64,000 nucleotides of DNA, from assembly GCF_963169125.1 (NCBI RefSeq), contig NC_084794.1, forward strand, positions 112,568,358 to 112,632,357, in the 5' to 3' direction. Positions 1-10,840 of the stretch are shown here, one piece after another (the stretch's first letter is position 1; each line of letters opens with the position of its first letter). A program made the translations under genes and the position numbers. The DNA comes from Humulus lupulus. Its lineage: Eukaryota; Streptophyta; Magnoliopsida; Rosales; Cannabaceae. Under the pieces are notes generated by a model. That model ran no database searches and had not been told where the DNA came from. It worked only from the letters and a program-made list of their open reading frames with translations.

Positions 1-374
1 TCAAGAGGTCGAGTAGGCGGCAAAGGCTGCCCTTCAGGCCGAGCTGGTGGGGGCCAAGGCCAAACAACTGGAGGCCGAGGCTGTTATTCAGGAGGAAAAA
101 AAATGCTTTGACATCCTCCATGGAGAGCATGCTGTACTACTGATGGGCCTTCAACCAGGACGGAAACTTCTCCTTCATGGCCTCCAAAGTGTGGGGGCAC
201 TACCTCGAGAAGTTCAAGGCTTGGCTTCAACAAGATTTGTCATCTGAGACCGGGGAGGCCTCTGCTGCTGGCGAGCAAGAGACCGAGGAGGTGACGTCCT
301 TAGAGCGGCCTGGAGGGTCTTCATTTTTATTTGCCTTCATTTATTTTACATGTTATTTTTTTGTAAACGTTTAG
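1..374 (+). pseudogene. 3' end of antisense ORF of Tat element C, frameshifted
   Basis: Two overlapping reading frames (47-247 and 177-374) encode the tail of a charged coiled-coil protein: an Ala/Glu/Lys-rich stretch, then a hydrophobic VWGHYLEKFKAWL segment and an acidic Ser/Glu-rich end. No frame stays open throughout, so there is at least one frameshift. It lies on the strand opposite to the C integrase (1468-2767), beyond the tandem array. That is the same slot and polarity as the antisense gene of element A (18,884-22,577). Known: Tat-lineage Ty3/gypsy elements often carry extra ORFs between pol and the 3' LTR, some antisense. Inference: this is C's antisense ORF, with the rest and C's 3' LTR beyond the left edge. 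Confidence 0.55.
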
Positions 375-564
375 TACAAGGTTATTTTCCTCGAGGCAAT
401 TTATTTATAATTTCAGTATCTATTTTTTATTTATTCCTTGATTTCCTTCTCATGCTTCATGATTTATACGTTTAAAACCTTAGGAAATGACTCTTAGGTC
501 GAGATAGATACTTTAATTTTGGCTGTAACCAAAAATGATGATTTATATCCTACCTGTTAAGTAT

Positions 565-1262
565 TAGGCCTTGGACCAAGTTGCATCTAGGGTTTTTAAT
601 AAAAAACTTAGTTTGCGTTAGTTTTATCGACACCTCGCTTTTTTTTTTTATAGAAAAAACTGGTTTATCAATTTTACGAACTTCTAAGTTTCGGAACCCG
701 GTCGTATCCAGGATATTTAATTAAAACTTAGTTCATGTTAGTTTTATTGACACCTCCCATTTTAATCAAATTTACCAACTTCTATGTTTCGGAACCTGGT
801 CGTATCCAGGATATTTATTTAAAACTTAGTTCGTGTTAGTTTTATTGACACCTTGTGTTTTTTAGAAAAAACACTGGTTAATCAATTTTACCAACTTCTA
901 AGTTTCGGAACCTGGTCGTATCCAGGATATTTAATTAAAACTTAGTTCGTGTTAGTTTAATTGACACCTTGCGTTTTGAAGAAAAAACACCGGTTAATCA
1001 ATTTTACCAACTTCTAAGTTCCGAAACCTGGTCATATCTAGGATATTTAATTAAAACTTAGTTCGTGTTAGTTTTATTGACACCTTGCGTTTTTTAGAAA
1101 AAACACTGGTTAATCAATTTTACCAACTTCTAAGTTTCGGAACCTGGTCATATCTAGGATATTTAATTAAAACTTAGTTCGTGTTAGTTTTATTGACACC
1201 TCGCGTTTTTTTAGAAAAAACATTGGTTAATCTATTTTACCAACTTCTAAGTTTTAGAACCT
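565..1262. repeat. Tandem array, about 116-bp unit, 6 copies
   Basis: The phrase CTTCTAAGTTTCGGAACC recurs at about 681, 779 (variant), 896, 1011, 1128 and 1243. Spacing is about 98 once and then 115-117 bp. Each unit also holds AAAACTTAGTTCGTGTTAG and a GACACCT-A/T-rich segment. A degenerate earlier unit starts near 565. It lies between C's antisense ORF and its integrase, the position where element A carries its own unrelated 70-bp array. The stretch 375-564 is AT-rich with no recognisable feature. Confidence 0.85.
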
Positions 1263-1273
1263 GGTTCTCAGGT

Positions 1274-1289
1274 TATATGTCCCCCAAGT
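1274..1289 (-). other. Internal polypurine-tract-like motif of element C
   Basis: On the minus strand the sequence reads ACTTGGGGGACATATA, just downstream of the integrase stop and upstream of the tandem array. It resembles the terminal polypurine tract before A's 3' LTR (23,761-23,774) but no LTR follows it. Near-identical motifs lie after the integrase in A (17,278-17,292) and D (41,749-41,764). Function unknown; a remnant terminal or internal plus-strand primer is possible. Confidence 0.5.
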
Positions 1290-1467
1290 AATCAGGAAGT
1301 GGACTTTCTGGGTTACTTTGAACCAACGCTACCATCTAAACTAACACACAGATGAAACCATACAAAGACACAAAAGAATATATACCATTATTTTTATTTC
1401 TTAAATTAAATGGCTTTTATAATCGAGCCTTACATAGACAGGTGGTTTGATCATTGATAGTACTTTT

Positions 1468-2767
1468 TTAAATGCATAGCATTCCAGGTATGTGGAATTG
1501 TTTCTCCATTAAGTCGAGCCAATTTGAAAGTTCCCTCTGTATGACTTCCACTATCTGATAGGGCCCTTCCAAGCTCGGACCCAAGGCACCATCTTTGGGG
1601 TCCTTGCCTGCTAAAAATACCCTTCGGAGTACCAGGTCGCCTAAACCAAAGATACGCTTCTTCACCTTTGAATTAAAATAACGAGTGATTTTTGGATGAT
1701 AATGCACGAGCCGTAGCTACGAATCTTCTCGTTTTCACCAATTAGGTCGAGGGACGTGCTGAGTAACTCTTCATTCTGCTCCTGGCTGAAGGTCTGGAGC
1801 CTATGCGTGGTTATCTTTGTTTCGACGGGAAGGACGACCTCACTCCTGAAAGTCAGGGAGAATGGGGTGTACCCCGTATAATTTTGGTGAGAGGTTCGGT
1901 ATGCCCATATAGTACCTGCGGAAGCTGCTCAGGCCAGACTCCCTTGGCCTCGTCTAACCTTTTCTTAAGGCTTGCTTTGAGAGTTTTATTTATGGCCTTG
2001 ACCTTCCCATTGGCCTGCGGGTTGGCCACCGAGGAGAAGCTTTTAATTATGTCATGTCTTTCACAAAATTCAGTGAAGAGATTGCTATTGAACTAGGTTC
2101 CATTGTCTGATACAATCTTTCTTGGCAGTCCGAACCGGCAAACAATATTCTTGACCACGAAGTCGAGGACTCTTTTTGAGGTGATTGTTGCTAGGGGCTC
2201 TACTTCTGCCCACTTCGTGAAATAATCAATGGCCACCATGGCATAGCGAGCTCCTCCTTTCCCCGTTAGCAGGGCTCCAATTAAATCAATTCCCCACATC
2301 GCGAATGGCCATGGGGATGAAATCATATTCAGCTTGACCGACGGAGCTCAGGCGATTGTGGCAAATCGCTGGCACATGTCACACTTTCGGACATAGGAGA
2401 TGGAGTCCTTTGATAACGTGGGCCAAAAGTACCCTTGCCTTAATATTTTTAAGGCCAGGTTTTGCCCCCCAGCGTGATCCCCACAGAAGCCTTCATGCAC
2501 CTCCAGCAAAATAGTTTGGGCTTCCTCTCGCAGAACACACTGCAGAAGGGGTAAGGAATGACCACATCGGTACAGCGTCCCATCTATGATTGTATACCTT
2601 AGAGCTTGATAGAGTATTCTCCTTGCGTCTTTTCGCTCATCAAGCAATTTCCCTGTCGTAAGATACTCTATTATGGGAGTCATCTAGGACGGTCCGATAT
2701 CGACCATCTCCACCTCCATCGCACTTTCTGCCAAGCTCGGAATTTCCAAGAATTCCACTGGTACATG
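1468..2767 (-). pseudogene. Ty3/gypsy Tat integrase remnant (element C)
   Basis: Read on the minus strand from 2767 down: the RNase H-integrase linker, then the zinc-binding domain (2683-2348: HEGFCGDHAG ... CDMCQRF, HHCC type), the catalytic-core start (2326-2093: WGIDLIGALLTGKGG, VSDNGT) and the C-terminal domain (1707-1468: GDLVLRRVF, GPYQIVE). There is an in-frame stop upstream of 2683 and breaks at about 2340, 2095 and 1710. The order and motifs match the intact integrase of A. The 5' side is cut at 2768 by copia E. About 75 codons of the second RNase H are missing compared with A between this piece and the C piece ending at 34,613. Confidence 0.88.
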
Positions 2768-4541
2768 TTTCTAAAATTGAATTCAAAGAGAAACAAAGAA
2801 TAGAATACTTACAGTATACGCAACGGAATTAAAGAGTCCTTCCTTCAGTTTCTCTAACTCTTGCATCCTCTCTGTCGCAGAGTATTATCAAGAAACTGAA
2901 CCGATCTTCTATTTTCTTCACAGTCTTCCAATGTATCCATAGAATCACCTAGACTAGTGTGAGAAATTCTCAAACATGAGATAGATATAGAGAGAAGAAG
3001 AGAAAATAACAAAGAGGCTTAGAAAAGGACTTGTGTTTAGAGAGAATCTAAAACTATCAGAAAATCAGTGTCTGTCGTCTCAGAAATCTTCACTGATGAC
3101 TTCTCTCTAAGCACTCCTTTTATAGACTCAATTAGACCATTTAATTTAATTAAAAAAATCAATAAAATAATAGTCATTTTAAAGCCCTAGGTCGAAATTA
3201 TCATGGGCTTTAGGCCCGTGAAATTTCCCATTTGATTATAAGCCCATTGGACTAAAAATCAAGGCCTATATTATTTTCTATTGATTTAATTAATTAAATA
3301 ATTATTTAAATCCTTTATCACATTAATTATTTATAATTTGAACATTGATTTAAACTTATTTATTAATTTAGATAACAATTTATCTTAATTAATAAATCTG
3401 CCCTAATTTCTCTTTTCTTCTCAAAATTACACAACTCTGTGAAATTATCCAAAATTGACTTGGTCAACTTTTATAATTCTAATTGATAATTAAATCAATT
3501 AATTGAGACTATCTAGATGATTTTATCCAAGGTTCAATGGGGACCATGGGCCTATAAAATCAAGCTCCAATAAGTTATCATAAATCTAACAAATAAATTT
3601 ACTAACTTATTAATTCCTCGTGACTCCACCATAGACTCGGAATTGCACTCTTGAATTCATAGAACGCTTTATAACAAATATAGATACGCTATTAATTATC
3701 CATTGTTACAACCATAATTGTCACTCAATCCTCTATAGACGGTCTACAATGAGATAGGACTAAAATACCATTTTACCCCACATTGTATTTTATCCTTAAA
3801 ACACTTAGTTCCTTGTAAATGATATTTCAGTATACTAATTTACTTATTGAAATGAGATCTCTATCATTTAAAACCTTGAACCAAACTAAAAGGAAACCAT
3901 CATTTCACTTCTTCATCAGAAGCTATAGATGTTCATATCTATGATCAACACTCCCACTCAATTATACTACTGAGTTCCCAAGATGTAAGTATGGGCTAGT
4001 CCGTAGGGTAAGCTAGTAACGAACAAGTCAAAGAACTCAAATAATACAATCAGTTAGAATACTAACCACTCAGAATTGAGATTGAATTGACCTATGGTCA
4101 ACTATATGATATGACTATAATAGATAATAACAGTATGTTTACTTATCTTATCAATTGTCAATTCGGTCCTGTCCGATGTAACAAATACATCCGATCTTAT
4201 CTACTTTTCTAATGTTTTGGAAAGAACATAACACTGTGATGTGTAAGTAGATCATATCGTAGATTAGCAAGTTAGTGTAAATCCTGTGCACTGACTAATC
4301 TTAGGACTAACTTATTTTGAACATATAATCATATTTATATTCCACTGTGATTGCGTCACTATAAATAAGATTAGCTATATGTTTGGGATTTAATAGAAGT
4401 TTATATTAAACAAATAATCATGAAAATAAAACATGTGAGCAAAGTGATTGACCAAGTCAAAAAATGATTTCTATTCTTTTATTGACAATAAAATGAGATT
4501 ACAAAGAATTTGGGTTTTAATTAGGGCATAAAACCCCAACA
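2768..4541 (-). mobile_element. 3' LTR of copia element E, trimmed at its outer end
   Basis: The stretch aligns by eye along its length with the F LTR (35,787-37,634), starting about 85 bp inside that LTR. The inner end reads, on the minus strand, TGTTGGGGTTTTATGCCC from 4541, directly after a polypurine tract. The outer (left) 85 bp, including the terminal TG of the plus-strand reading, are gone, so no target duplication is left. It is AT-rich with no coding content. It interrupts the C polyprotein at 2768. Confidence 0.8.
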
Positions 4542-4556
4542 AACTCCCACTTTCAC
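4542..4556 (-). other. Polypurine tract of copia E
   Basis: Minus-strand AGTGAAAGTGGGAGTT directly abuts the 3' LTR start TGTTGGGG. A near-identical tract abuts the F LTR at about 37,635-37,648. Known role in LTR elements: primer for plus-strand DNA synthesis. Confidence 0.75.
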
Positions 4557-7500
4557 TAATTGACACTAATGCCTTATTTCTACTAATCCCATTTCCTTGA
4601 TATGCTTATCAAATGTAGCTTCTAGTAGTGTCTTTGTAAACGGATCCGCAAGATTGTCTTCAGTTGCAATCTTCATAACCTTCACATCTCCCCTGGCCAC
4701 ATATTCTCGAATAATGTGATACTTCCTTTCTATACGCTTACTCCTCTTGTGACTTTGAGATTCTTTCAAGTTGGCTATCGCTCCTGTATTGCCACAAAAC
4801 AACACAAGCGGTTTATCCATTTCTGGAATAACACCAAGATCTGAATAGAACTTCTTTAGCCAGACTATTTCCTTAGTTGCTTCTGACGCGACTATGTACT
4901 AAGCCTCCATGGTGGAATCTGAGATTGCAAACTGCTTTACGCTTCTCCAAATCACAGCTCCACCCCCAAGAGTAAACACCATTCCAGAAGTAGAATCCCT
5001 GTCATCGACATCAGTCTCAAAATCTGAATCGGTGTAGCCTACAGGTTCAGAACACCACCCTTGTAGACTAACATATAATCCTTAGTCCGTCTCAAATACT
5101 TCAGGATATGCTTAACTGTTATCCAATGTTCCGGTCCTGGGTTTGACTGATACCTACTCATTACTCCCACTGCATAGAAGATATCTGGTCTAATACACAA
5201 CATGGCATACATTAGACTTGCAACTGCAGATGCATAAGGAACTTTTCTCACTGCATCTTCCTCTTCAAGAGTCTGGGGAGAATGCTTCTTTGAAAGATGA
5301 ATTCCATGGTGGGACAGTAGATGCCCTTTCTTGGAATTTTTCATTGAGAAATGTTCAAGCACTTTATCTATGTAAGCTGCTTGAGATAGTACTAAGAGTC
5401 TATTCTTTCTATCCTTGATGATATGGATACCTAGAACATAACTTGCTTCACCCAAATCATTCATCTGGAATTGAGTGCTCAGCCAATTCTTCACTTCTGA
5501 TAATTTCTTAGCATTGTTTCCAATGAGTAAGATATCATCTACATAAAGAACCGGGAATACCACTATTTGATTTTCCTTTAGTTAGTAAACACAGGGCTCA
5601 TCAATATTTGTTCAAAGCCATAGGTTTTGATTATCTCATCAAACCTAAGATTCCAGGAACGAGAAGCTTGCTTAAGTCCATTGATGGACCTATTCAACTT
5701 GCAAACTTTTCCTTCTTGTCCAGATACTTTAAATCCTTCTGGTTGATCCATATAAATGACTTCGTCAAGCTTTCCATTAAGAAAAGTTGTCTTGACGTCC
5801 ATTTTCCAGATCTCATAGTCGAGAGCAGATGCTATGGATAGGAGGATACGAATGGATTTGAACATGGCTACCGGACTAAAAGTTTCCTCATAGTCCACGC
5901 CTTCTCTTTGGGTATAACCCTTTGCCACTAATCAAGCTTTATAAGTCTCGATATTTCCATCAACACCTCATTTCTTCTCGTAGATCCACTTGCACCCAAT
6001 GGCCCTAAAGTCACTTGGTGCTTCCACAAGATCCCATATGGAATTTGAGTACATGGACTCCATTTCCTGTTTCATGGATTCGAGCCATAGTTCCTTTTCA
6101 GGGCTAGCCATTGCCTATTTGAAAGACAACGAATCATCATCACTAGTGTCACCAACAACCATATTGGTTTCACCATCCAAACCATAGCGAACTGGGTTCT
6201 TAGAAATGCTCCCACTACGATAAGGCTCCGTGATTGTTTGCTCAGGAATAGTGGTACTTTCTTCATTTAAATCGACTTGCATCGATTGGACATGAAGAGT
6301 GGGAATTTCATCATCAACTCGCGTTGATGAAGATGGAACATTGGTTGGAGTCAATTCTTTAACCATCTCCTCTAAAACTACTTTGCTGCGAGGTTTAAAG
6401 TTCTAGACATAGTCATTTTCCAGGAAAGTAGCATTTGTAGAAGTAAACACTTTCTTTTCTGAATGACTATAGAAAATTCCACCCCGAGTACCTTTAGGAT
6501 AGCCAACAAACATGAAAACTTCAGTTCGCGGTTCTAGCTTTCCCTCCTTTTTCCTCAGGACGTGAGTGAGACACCCCCAGATTCTATAATGGCATAAACT
6601 AGGTTCACGACCATTCCAGCGTTCTAAAGGTATTTTGGGGATTGATTTTGATGGCACATTCAAGGTTTCAATTGCATGTCCCCAGAACGAAGTTGGTAAA
6701 GTTGAGTCACTAAGCATGCATTTAACCATTTCCAAGAAAGTTTTGTTCTGGTGTTCCGCTACACCATTTTGATGCGGAGTACCTGAGGCAGTAAGTTGTG
6801 ATAAAATCCCAAGTTCAGTTAAATGATCTTGGAACTGCATATCCAAATATTCTCCTCCCCTATTAGATCGCAAGATGTTTAACGTTTTGCCTAATTGGTT
6901 CTAAGCCATTGCTATGACTTCCTGAAACTTTGAAAATGTTTATGATTTCCTATGCATTAGGTAAAGACATGAGTATCTAGAGTAATCGTCAATGAAAGTG
7001 ATGAAATACTCAAAACCACCCCTGGTTTGTACATTCAAAGGTCAACAAACATCTAAATGCACAAGATTAAGTGGTTCTTTGGCCCTATCACCCTTTGCAG
7101 AGAATGGACGCTTGGTCAGTTTGCCTTCTAGACAAGATTCACAGACAGGTAATTCACCTAAGGTGAGTTCCCCCAAAGGTCTGTCCTTTGTAAGTCTTTG
7201 AATCCTATCATAGCAAATACGACCTAGTCTCAAGTGCCATAAATACGTCATATTATTGTTATCGGTCTTGTGACGTTTATTGGTCCTAGGTTTAGCTACT
7301 TTGAATAAATCATTATTAAGAGCGAGGGGTTCGTTAGGTCGTAGAATATAAAGCCCGTTTTCCAAACATTCAATACACAATTGTGATCTATTGAAAGAAA
7401 TCGATATATTAAAACTTGTGAAAGTCATAACAAATCGTTCTAATTGCAACATGGAAACTGAAATTAAATTTCTACTAAAATCCAAAATAAAAAATACATC

Positions 7501-7770
7501 TTTTAAAATTAAAAATTTATTTCCGAACTTCAGACGAGCTATTCTTCAAGCATGGACCGCAACGAACGCTCCGTTCCCAACTCTAAGCTTTAAGCCGCCT
7601 TCATTCACTTCCTCCCATGATTCAAGAAGCTTTGTTTTTCCCTGCTAGAAACTTAGGGCAATCTCGTTTCCAATGCCCCTTCTCTTTGTAGTGAAAGCAC
7701 TTATCTTTACCTTTCTTGTTTTTCTTGTTCTTCCCCTTAGGCGTTTGTGCATTTGGTTGAGAACTCGTCT
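4557..7770 (-). pseudogene. Ty1/copia pol and gag C-terminus of element E
   Basis: Minus-strand order from 7770 down: gag zinc knuckle (7700-7640: CFHYKEKGHWKRDC), GAG-pre-integrase domain (7485-7042, with HLRLGRICYDRI and CESCLEGKLTKRPF), integrase core (6873-6403: SNRGGEYLD, GTPHQNGVAEHQN), linker, reverse transcriptase (5928-5039: [42 protein letters not shown]) and RNase H (to 4566: SQSHKRSKRIERKYH). The reading is split into at least six pieces by stops and frameshifts, and the protease region (7490-7620) is degraded. The gag N-terminus continues beyond insertion B at 32,356. Domain order PR-IN-RT-RH defines Ty1/copia. Confidence 0.92.
7766..7770. other. Target-site duplication of copia B, left copy
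   Basis: CGTCT immediately precedes the TGTTGGAAAT start of B's 5' LTR and is repeated at 32,356-32,360 right after B's 3' LTR. Removing B and one copy rejoins E's gag reading frame, which confirms the insertion. Confidence 0.93.
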
Positions 7771-9867
7771 TGTTGGAAATGTGCCCTGAAAGCATATGTA
7801 GTAGACATTGTTTTATGAAATAAATAAATAAATTTAATTTGTTATGCATATATTTTATGGACTATATTATTCTGTAATAATATTATGTAAATATCAGGAA
7901 AATTCCTAAGTTCGTATATGTGATCTCAAACACGTATTGGTACGGGAGGATTGTGTTTGAGATAAATGAACTTGAATACTTCGCAGTAAAATAAAGTTAT
8001 GGAATCTTTAGATTAATTACTGCAAGTACGGTCCACTAGTATTATGAATACACGTAATCTAGATCCGGATCACTAGTGTGGTAAGACACTTTAGTAAATG
8101 TGCTTTATATATTAGAGAATATATAGAACTGGACCAGATATGTTTATTAATACTTAGTTAAATACCATTTTGAAGTATTAATTAAATATATCAACTGATG
8201 ATCATATACAAATAGATCTTAATCCTGAAGTTACTATGAACTCCTGTTTATGTTATATGAGTTCTTTGATTCACTTGTTAGGGTCTGTCAGAATGATCAG
8301 GCTAGAAACTTTTTTTTTGGGAACTCATTAATGTAGATGGCTGGGGCCATAGTATACAGATATGGAATCTATGCATTCTCGCAAGAGATTGAATGATGGC
8401 TCTCTTAAGGGTTGACTTTTGGGACTGAAAGGTTATTGAGCTCAAATTCATAATTTAGTTATGAATTAACATTCACTAGTAAAGTCAATGGTACTTAAGG
8501 AAACAAGAGATAATTAAAAGGGTAAAACGGTAATTTTATTCCCGATTAATTATGAACCATTATTAGAGGGTCAAGTTGTATGCAATGATTATATCAATGG
8601 ACGCTTTATGATTATAAAGTACTCAATAAATGAAATGTCTATAATTACAAGAGCACAGTCTCATATTTATAGTGGAATAATCATGATAATAATAAATTAA
8701 GATTATTTAATTAAAGAGTTTAATTAATAATCTCAAATTTATTGGAGCTTGGAATTATAGGTCCATAGGTCCCCACAGCGGCTCTATCAACACTATTCAA
8801 GGTAAGAGTTGATATGAAGGGACAAATAGTTTAAAGACATATTTAAAAAGAAATTTATTCTTCAGGCCAAATATGCAATTAAATGATAATAGTGATTAAT
8901 TAATTAATTATAAATTATCTGTAGTTAATAAAATTAATTAATATTTAATTGTTGTATAATTTTCAAAATTATATTAAATAATTAAATTAATTATGAAATT
9001 TAATTAAATAATTAATTAATTATAATTTTCGAAATTATAATAAATTAAATATTTATTTTCAAAAATATTGGATTTAATTAATTGGTAGAATTAATTAAAT
9101 ATCTTTATTTGAGTAGGAGATAATATTCTGATAAGTTCAAATTGGATTTGAATTTAAAAGATTAATATTTATTCAAATAATTAATTATATTTTATAATTA
9201 ATTTAAATTTGAATCAGTTATCAGGTTGTTAGATCTTATCTCACAAAGAAGTTTGAATAAATAATTAAATAAAAATTGAAAAACCAATATCCCTAAAATT
9301 AAGGAGGCTACACGTGCACACACAGTACTGTGTGTGGCGTGTAGGGAAATTTTCAGGGATATGATTTTCATTTTTATTTATTTAATTAATTAATGGATAA
9401 TTCAAAAATTAGTTTTTAGAATTTTTCATTAATAAAATAATTAATTAATTAAAAAATAAATTGTAAAATGGTTACAGATTTATTTTTTTAAATTTGAATA
9501 TTTTCTTTTAAGTATGACTAATTAGAAAAATATTTAGATAAGTGAGACAACTCAGTCAGTCTATAAGCTCTGTGAAAAATAGAATGATAGTTTTCTCTCC
9601 CTGAAAAATAAAGAACAAATTCTCAGGCCTATTCTCTTGATCTCATGTGTTGAGTACATCAAGTAGAATAAAAAATAAACTATCCTTCATTTTCTAAGTG
9701 CCCACACACTTCTTGAGGTATAGAGAACGCTTGGGAAGATCTTGGTGTGAGTACGTAGAAGCGGCTTGGACAGGAAGATCGTTCTAAATACAAAAAGATA
9801 CCAAGGACACTTGATAGGCTTCAAGAGGTATGAATTCTATCCTTAACTTGCTTATGATTAATGTTTG
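7771..9867 (+). mobile_element. 5' LTR of copia B, first part (interrupted by A)
   Basis: It starts TGTTGGAAATGTGCCC and matches the 3' LTR (30,156-32,355) along its length by eye, with a few percent of scattered differences and a short indel near 8380. It is cut at 9867 by element A and resumes at 24,666. Without A the LTR is 2212 bp, against 2200 bp for the 3' copy. It is AT-rich and carries no ORF of note. The last 5 bases, GTTTG (9863-9867), are the target duplication of A. Confidence 0.93.
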
Positions 9868-10753
9868 TGTTATCCAGATTTCCGGATAGCGTTTAGATTG
9901 ATGACCTCGGGGAAGCAGAATTATCGATGTCTTTCACGGTAGGTGACCAGAGCTCGCGGATGAACAGAAAGGCTTCGCCTCTCCCGCTTAGTGTCCGGAT
10001 TACTCTTCCAAGCAAACACAATACGGAAACTCGTCAACCCTCCCGGACTCCCGAAGGGGTATCCTTCGGGGAAGCTCCTTCCAGGAGAAGCTCTTCGAGT
10101 GGTCTCTGCGGAAGCAGTTCCGTGCCTCGCACGGAACAAAGCCAAACGGTCGAGTCCTGGAGGAGGCACATTTGGAAGGATATCCGCCTGACACAGGATC
10201 CCGCCTGACACGCCCGTCAGGTCAAAGCCGCACACATCCCAGCACGCCTAAGGGTACCTTTTCGCCTACTGTTCCGCTGACAACTTGGAAAAGACGGCTG
10301 ACTTTGTGTGTTCCCCATACTTTCACGTAAATATACCCACATAGAGTCTTGTAGCCATGCTACTACAGTAATTGTATCCCTATTTATGGCTGGTGTAATT
10401 AAGACTCAGGTACGTAGAGAAAAACCCTAATCCAGAACCCTAGCTATAAAGACCCCTTCATTTTACAAGAAGAGGGACGAACAAATCATATAGCAAAAAC
10501 TCTACTAAAATCTCTCTAGCTTCATCTTCTTCAAGAGAACCCGAGAGAAACACTGTGAGTGTGTGAAGTTCTTGTGTACCAGCCATCTTACTGTAACCTT
10601 TTCCAAGTATAATAACATTGACTCGTGGACTAGGGCTTGTTAACGCCTGAACCACGTAAAAACGCTGTTTGTTTAGTTACATTTCAGCATTTCTACAGTT
10701 CTTATCTTTTTATTATTCCGTTAGTTATTCGTTTCCGAAAAACTCGGTAAACA
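9868..10753 (+). mobile_element. 5' LTR of element A
   Basis: It starts TGTTATCCAGATTTCCGG and ends CTCGGTAAACA; 886 bp. By eye about 8 substitutions separate it from the 3' LTR, roughly 99% identity. A TATA-like TATAAA lies at 10,445-10,450, with the transcription start expected some 30 bp downstream. Short ORFs on both strands here (for example 9921-10,235) recur in the other LTR and look fortuitous. Confidence 0.95.
10445..10450 (+). promoter_or_regulatory. TATA box in A's 5' LTR
   Basis: TATAAA lies in the context CTAGCTATAAAGACCCC, about 300 bp before the LTR end, and is conserved in the 3' LTR at 24,352-24,357. Position and context fit the U3 promoter of an LTR element. Inference only; no transcript data. 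Confidence 0.55.
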
Positions 10754-10756
10754 TTT

Positions 10757-10774
10757 TGGTGCTTTCATTGAGAG
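10757..10774 (+). other. Primer binding site of element A
   Basis: TGGTGCTTTCATTGAGAG begins 3 nt after the LTR end. The same 18-mer occurs on the minus strand beside the LTR of C (39,892-39,875) and of D (48,407-48,390). It should be complementary to a tRNA 3' end; I did not identify which tRNA. Confidence 0.8.
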
Positions 10775-10840
10775 CTGTAGGAAGTTGTTAGTCAGCTCTT
10801 TTTCTGTGTACGTTTTCTGTATTCACTTCGTGCTAAAGAG

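Noticed and set aside
1803..2096. Plus-strand 97-residue ORF
   Set aside because: Antisense shadow of the C integrase; equivalent shadows occur opposite the A integrase.
9921..10235. Paired ORFs in A's 5' LTR (repeated at 23,828-24,142)
   Set aside because: They lie on both strands of an LTR and are conserved only because the LTRs are identical; no domain or codon signal.
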